DNA of 64,000 nt, from the NCBI GenBank assembly GCA_022846635.1, contig AP025685.1, positions 2,976,001 to 3,040,000 of the forward strand, read 5' to 3'. Shown one piece after another: positions 59,853 through 64,000 of this stretch (position 1 is the first letter of the stretch; each line of letters begins with the position of its first letter). This DNA comes from Salmonella enterica subsp. enterica serovar Choleraesuis (GTDB lineage: Bacteria > Pseudomonadota > Gammaproteobacteria > Enterobacterales > Enterobacteriaceae). The position numbers and the translations under genes are program-made. Under the pieces are notes generated by a model. It ran no database searches. It was not told the origin of the DNA and was given only the letters and a program-made list of their open reading frames with translations.

Positions 59853-60776
59853 ATGCTGTTGCGATATATCCGTTATTTTTTGGCGGTTGCAGAACATGAA
59901 AACTTTACCCGTGCCGCCGAAGCACTCTCTATCTCGCAACCGACTCTGTCGCAACAAATTCGACAACTGGAAGAGATGGTCGGCGCTCCACTGTTTGAGC
60001 GCTCAGCCCGTAAAGTGGGACTGACCGATGCCGGGGAACTTTGGGCAGAGCACGCCCGGCGGATAACCCAGGAGATTGACGATGGGATGCGCGCAATTAA
60101 GGATGTCTCAGACTTGCAGGCCGGTAGCCTGGCGGTGGCTTTAACCCCCACATTTTCTTCATGGCTGCTGGCTCCATTGATTCAGGCATTCCGCCAGCGC
60201 TGGCCCGGAATTTCATTGTCTATCAACGTAATGAACCACGCAGCTATTGAGCGCAAATTAATTAACCACGAACTGGATATCGGCGTGGCCTTCGGGCCTT
60301 ATGACAGCCCGGAGATTACTGCCAGCCCGGTATTTGAAGAGCAGGTTGCATTAATGGTCGGCCCGACGCATCCCTGGTTTTCGCTCAATGCCGAGGTTAG
60401 CGTGCGTCAGTGCCAGGAACTGTCGCTGGTTATGCTAAACAATGAGTTCGCCACGCGTCAGCATGCAAATGCCTATTTTCGCAACAATGGAGTTGTGCCC
60501 GATGTGGCCATTGAGACCAACTCGATCTCCGCACTCAGCGCGATAATAGCCAGCCAACCGTTAGCTACCCTGCTTCCGGCACAGGCGGCCAGCCATAATC
60601 CCGGCCTGCATATCGTCAATTTGACGCCGCCGGTACCCAATCGACAGGTGGTGTTACTGGAGCGGCGGGATAGCTGGCGTAGCGCGGCAAGCCAGGCGTT
60701 TTGCCAATTGATAACCGAGTTTGCCCATAATTATGGTGCGAGCCCGGTTTATCAGACTGAAAGCCGCAGCTTTTGA
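59853..60776 (+). CDS. LysR-type regulator, CynR-like
   Basis: The 307-residue protein has an N-terminal winged helix (MLLRYIRYFLAVAEHENFTRAAEALSISQPTLSQQIRQLEE) and a LysR effector domain. Similarity to E. coli CynR, the cyanate regulator, is clear at the N terminus and continues through LAVALTPTFSSWLLAPLI and VAIETNSISALSAII. No cynTS-like genes are adjacent, so the target is unknown. The downstream neighbour is an N-acetyltransferase on the same strand, 60 bases away. Confidence 0.85.
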   Translation: MLLRYIRYFLAVAEHENFTRAAEALSISQPTLSQQIRQLEEMVGAPLFERSARKVGLTDAGELWAEHARRITQEIDDGMRAIKDVSDLQAGSLAVALTPTFSSWLLAPLIQAFRQRWPGISLSINVMNHAAIERKLINHELDIGVAFGPYDSPEITASPVFEEQVALMVGPTHPWFSLNAEVSVRQCQELSLVMLNNEFATRQHANAYFRNNGVVPDVAIETNSISALSAIIASQPLATLLPAQAASHNPGLHIVNLTPPVPNRQVVLLERRDSWRSAASQAFCQLITEFAHNYGASPVYQTESRSF

Positions 60777-60836
60777 TACCCATAACCTGAAGTATTAACC
60801 GTTATACTAGCCGCAAATAGTACTGAGGAAGTAACG

Positions 60837-61706
60837 ATGTCTTTTGAGATTCATGGTTGGCTTAAACGTATTGGCTATTCCGGACCAGTAACCCCGGATA
60901 TCAATACGCTGCGGGCAATTGTTGCAAGCCAGGTCGCCACGATATCCTTTGAAAATATGGACGTTCTTTTAGGCAGGGCCATGGAGCTGGACGACGACCA
61001 TATTTATGCCAAGCTGGTTGACGGTGGTCGCGGCGGATACTGCTTTGAGTTAAATGGCCTGTTATCACGCGGCCTGCGTGAATTAGGTTTTGACGTGCGG
61101 GATCTGGCCGGTCGGGTGATGCTTGGTCGCCATAATTCTCTGCCCCCACGCACCCACCGTATGATGACGGTAACTATTGATGGTACTCAATGGCTGGTCG
61201 ACGTGGGCCTTGGCGGCCAGACTCCGACCGAGCCGCTACTTCTTAACAGTGAAGACGAGCAGCTAATCGCCAGCGGACGCTACCGCATGGAAAGAGTTGA
61301 AGAGGATTATCAGCTGGAATATTTCGGCTCTCACGGATGGCAGCCACTGTACCGTTTTGATCTTCAGCGTCAGTATCTGTCGGATTACCAGATGGCTAAC
61401 GAGCACGTCAGCCTGCACCCAACATCGCATTTTCGCCACCATCTGATGTTGAGTCTGCCATCGGCCACAGGGCGACTAACTGAACTCAACCGCCGCTTTA
61501 CCGAGCATACCTCTGCCGGTGATGCCAGTTATGAACTGAGCGATAGCGAGCTGTATCAGGTCTTACAGACGCGCTTTGGTCTGTCTTTAGATTCCGAGCA
61601 ATACGGTATTTCTCAGCATCAGTTCAGCATGATGATGCAACGGGTAGCCGGTACCTGGCGTCAAAAACGTCTGAGTGCTAACCAGCCGGAAAAAAACGTC
61701 GCCTGA
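60837..61706 (+). CDS. nhoA: Arylamine N-acetyltransferase (N-hydroxyarylamine O-acetyltransferase)
   Basis: The enzyme acetylates arylamines and N-hydroxyarylamines with acetyl-CoA. The catalytic triad is complete: Cys69 (GGYCFELNG), His107 (PRTHRMM) and Asp122 (VDVGLGG). The 289 residues compare with about 281 for E. coli NhoA; the extra residues are at the C terminus. A GAGGAAG site precedes the ATG. Confidence 0.92.
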   Translation: MSFEIHGWLKRIGYSGPVTPDINTLRAIVASQVATISFENMDVLLGRAMELDDDHIYAKLVDGGRGGYCFELNGLLSRGLRELGFDVRDLAGRVMLGRHNSLPPRTHRMMTVTIDGTQWLVDVGLGGQTPTEPLLLNSEDEQLIASGRYRMERVEEDYQLEYFGSHGWQPLYRFDLQRQYLSDYQMANEHVSLHPTSHFRHHLMLSLPSATGRLTELNRRFTEHTSAGDASYELSDSELYQVLQTRFGLSLDSEQYGISQHQFSMMMQRVAGTWRQKRLSANQPEKNVA

Positions 61707-62232
61707 CCCGACGCATTTAGCCGCCAAATATGGCGGCTATTACCCCCCATTATTTCCCCCATATCGATAAATAACGCCATTTTTAGCGCCTGAAATTTTA
61801 CGCTAATCCACTCCAATTAGTTTCCCATATTGATAATAACGGTGATGGAATATATTGTTTTCTGGTCTTAAAAAACTAAGTACCCCATCCTGATATTTAT
61901 CGCTTGTTATACCCAATAAACTCTAAATTATTCCGATTACTGATAGCCCCGCCCCCCTACAGGCCTTATCCCATGCGGCTTGCAGCCATCTCAATGATAT
62001 TTTTAGAATCATAAGATTTCATATGGAGAATATTAATTATTAGTTACAGGTTAATGAATTTAGCTCCATGCGATATATGCGGTTAATTATTTATTTCATA
62101 TGTGTATAATTAGCGCCGTTTGAGTAACATATTCGCCGCTCGATTCTCTGTAATAATAGCAACCTGCAGTTACCCACCGCTTGCTACAGAAATTCCGGGC
62201 GTTAAACGTACTTAATTTTACCGGAGCGACCT
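61707..62232. other. AT-rich leader region of the porin gene
   Basis: These 526 bases have no supported gene. They are AT rich. A TGTGTATAAT extended -10 sequence at 62101-62110 is a candidate promoter for the porin, about 120 bases before its start; no clear -35 was found. Confidence 0.5.
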
Positions 62233-63378
62233 TTGCTTTTTTCCCGAAAGACCGCCACCACCCTGCTTCCAGGGACTCTTATTCTCAGTTTTCTTCCATT
62301 CACCTCTCACGCTGAAATCACCATTCTGGATAAAAATGACGCCAGTAATGCACTGCTTTCTCCCCTGAGTCTTGAGGTGGGCGGGAGTATCCGTCCCGAA
62401 TTTATCTGGAATAACGGCCCGGAACCGGGGTATTACAAGAACGGCCATGACGGAGGCACCCGTTTTCGTTTTGGGGCTGATTATGCCCTTTCCACACACA
62501 CGTCAATAATTGGATATTACGAATGGGGCGTTGATATCGCCCACGTGCTGGGCATGGATAGTCATTACGATAGCGATAGCCCAAGGGATTTCCAGCGCCA
62601 GCTTTACGGGGGTATCAAAGACGATCGCTACGGAAAGCTGACTTTCGGCCATCAATATGGGGCTTATTACGATGCGGTCGGCGGTAAAAGTGATGTCTGG
62701 GATAACGATGGCCATGCCAGCGCTAACTGGATAGGCGTGGGCGGTGACTACGATGGTGGGGAGCGCCCTAAAAACACGCTGAAATATAGCAATACATTTA
62801 ATGACTTAACTATCTATGCCGACTATTTACTGCCTCAGGATGAGAAATGGCTGGGTGACGACATGCTCTATCGTCGAAATCATGGCGGGGGAATAGGTTT
62901 CGATTATCAATTACAGGATGATCTGACTATCAGCGGCGCCTGGAACCAGACTCAGGCCACAATCAAGGATTTTTCTGGCCAGAAAAAAGGATATCGCCAG
63001 CAGTTTTCTGGCGCGGCCATCACCTGGCAGCCGGATAACTGGTATCTGGTGAGTACTGCCACCTGGTATCAAAACTATGTACCAACTAAGAAGAATGCCC
63101 GGGTAGAGCGCTACTTTGCCGGAGATGGTTACGGACTGGAAACTTTTGCCGGATATACCTTTCAGTTGAGAAAACCATTCCTGGAATCGATACAACCCTA
63201 TGTCGCTGCCGATACTTTGCGACTGAAAGGTAGTGAGAACTATCACGCTAACCATGTCTACCTAGGGATGTATACCCAGGTTGCCTATGGTTTCTCGTTC
63301 TATCTTGAAAGGACGCTGGCATCGACAACGGATAACGAATCGGATACGACCTGGCTTTCTATTTACTACGATTTTTAA
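62233..63378 (+). CDS. Outer-membrane porin, TTG start
   Basis: The 381-residue precursor starts at TTG 62233 with GGAG 7 bases upstream. A signal peptide ends at SHA (near residue 27). The mature protein is rich in aromatic residues and alternating beta strands, contains RQLYGGIKDDRYGKLTFGHQYG typical of the general porin family (loop-3 region), and ends in YYDF with the terminal Phe needed for BAM assembly. It is not a close match to OmpC, OmpF or PhoE as I know them. The substrate range is unknown. Confidence 0.8.
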   Translation: MLFSRKTATTLLPGTLILSFLPFTSHAEITILDKNDASNALLSPLSLEVGGSIRPEFIWNNGPEPGYYKNGHDGGTRFRFGADYALSTHTSIIGYYEWGVDIAHVLGMDSHYDSDSPRDFQRQLYGGIKDDRYGKLTFGHQYGAYYDAVGGKSDVWDNDGHASANWIGVGGDYDGGERPKNTLKYSNTFNDLTIYADYLLPQDEKWLGDDMLYRRNHGGGIGFDYQLQDDLTISGAWNQTQATIKDFSGQKKGYRQQFSGAAITWQPDNWYLVSTATWYQNYVPTKKNARVERYFAGDGYGLETFAGYTFQLRKPFLESIQPYVAADTLRLKGSENYHANHVYLGMYTQVAYGFSFYLERTLASTTDNESDTTWLSIYYDF

Positions 63379-63397
63379 TCAGTTCGTCCTGTCATCC

Positions 63398-63420
63398 AAC
63401 GGCTCCCGGCGGAGCCGTTT
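63398..63420 (+). terminator. Hairpin after the porin gene
   Basis: AACGGCTCC-CGGC-GGAGCCGTT forms a 9-bp stem 19 bases after the porin stop. The T tract is only three bases, so termination may be weak. Confidence 0.55.
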
Positions 63421-63578
63421 GAAATCGGTAGCCCCTGCGGTAATCCCATCTTCATATGTTAATATTTATCGCAATAATTCATCTTAATAATAGAAAGCTG
63501 GCTTAGAACTACCTCAATGCTGTCAGCCTAAAGCTGTTCATAACGGGAACAGCGCTCATGTTAATAAAGGAAAGCGCA

Positions 63579-64000
63579 ATGCCTTACTTCACCTTAGAGA
63601 TGCTTGCCGAACAGTGTGGTGTCAGCATGCCTAATCTTCGGGCATGGCAACGCTGCGGCCTGATAAGTCCGCTGCGAGGTGAAGATGGCCATCGTTATTT
63701 TGAATTCAGCCACCTAATGCGCGTTGAACTTATCGTCGGCTGGATAAATCAGGGAGTCGCCCTGGAGGAGATTGGTCGCCTGCTAAAAGGTGAGCAGTTT
63801 TCGCCAGGCAGCCGCTGGAAAATCTGTCAGGAAAATCTGCTGGCTGCTCTGGAAAAACCGCAGCCGGAGAAAGCGCGCTCTATGTTACGCAAACTTGGGC
63901 GTGAATTACCGGCCAGCGCTTTGCTAGATAGCGTTCTTATACCTTTGCGTCTGTGGCTGGATAATGGGAGCAGTAGCCAATATCTGACCCGTCGGGCCTT
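63579..64000 (+). CDS. MerR-type regulator, MlrA-like (cut by window end)
   Basis: An open frame starts at ATG 63579 behind AAAGGA and runs off the right edge after 140 codons. The N terminus (MPYFTLEMLAEQCGVSMPNLRAWQRCGLISPLRG) is a MerR helix-turn-helix, followed by GHRYFEFSHLMRVELIVGWINQGV. The next part (ELPASALLDSVLIPLRLWL) resembles MlrA, the regulator of csgD, more than metal-responsive MerR proteins. The C terminus is unseen. Confidence 0.75.
   Translation, partial: MPYFTLEMLAEQCGVSMPNLRAWQRCGLISPLRGEDGHRYFEFSHLMRVELIVGWINQGVALEEIGRLLKGEQFSPGSRWKICQENLLAALEKPQPEKARSMLRKLGRELPASALLDSVLIPLRLWLDNGSSSQYLTRRA

Overview
The window is a piece of an enterobacterial chromosome (Enterobacteriaceae, not E. 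coli itself). The gene order from the glutamine tRNAs through ubiF, miaB, ybeZ-ybeY-ybeX-lnt, gltIJKL, leuS, lptE, holA, nadD, rsfS-rlmH, mrdAB, rlpA, dacA, lipB, lipA, tatE, cspE, dcuC, rna, rnk, uspG, ahpFC, dsbG and cstA follows the E. coli 14-16 min region. Many proteins have the E. coli length and catalytic residues, but the sequences differ enough to indicate another genus, which I cannot name. Calls come from reading the sequence and from memory of the families; no database search was run.

Region 1 (1-28.7 kb) is core housekeeping: two tandem tRNA-Gln genes, ubiquinone synthesis, tRNA and ribosome maturation, lipoprotein acylation, glutamate/aspartate uptake with a rich regulatory leader and an SroC-type sRNA, LPS export (an LptE with a very long serine-rich tail), DNA polymerase delta subunit, NAD synthesis, the elongasome (PBP2, RodA, RlpA, PBP5), lipoate synthesis, Tat export and a cold-shock protein. 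Relative to K-12, cobC, crcB and pagP are not at their usual places.

Region 2 (28.7-46.6 kb) starts with about 1 kb of AT-rich non-coding DNA that ends at dcuC with an FNR-like site. RNase I, Rnk, UspG, the AhpCF peroxidase with its DsbG neighbour, a methionine aminotransferase, a cstA-ybdD-GTPase operon and the lldPRD lactate operon follow. The lld promoter region has two LldR-type operators about 126 bp apart.

Region 3 (46.6-58.7 kb) is an anaerobic respiration block: selenocysteine-containing formate dehydrogenase-N (fdnGHI), an inverted hypA/hybF-type nickel chaperone, and the hydrogenase-2 operon hybOABCDE-hybG. The hyb operon is preceded by a perfect FNR consensus; fdnG has NarL- and FNR-like sites. 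The two enzymes would feed electrons from formate and H2 into the quinone pool.

Region 4 (58.7-64 kb) looks accessory: two very small membrane or lipoprotein genes, a CynR-like LysR regulator, an arylamine N-acetyltransferase, an outer-membrane porin and the start of an MlrA-like MerR regulator cut by the window edge. I found no CRISPR array, prophage, insertion sequence or defence cassette. The points most worth following up are the LptE tail, the small proteins at 41.9, 42.4, 46.6, 58.9 and 59.4 kb, the displaced hybF, and several unexplained inverted repeats in leaders.
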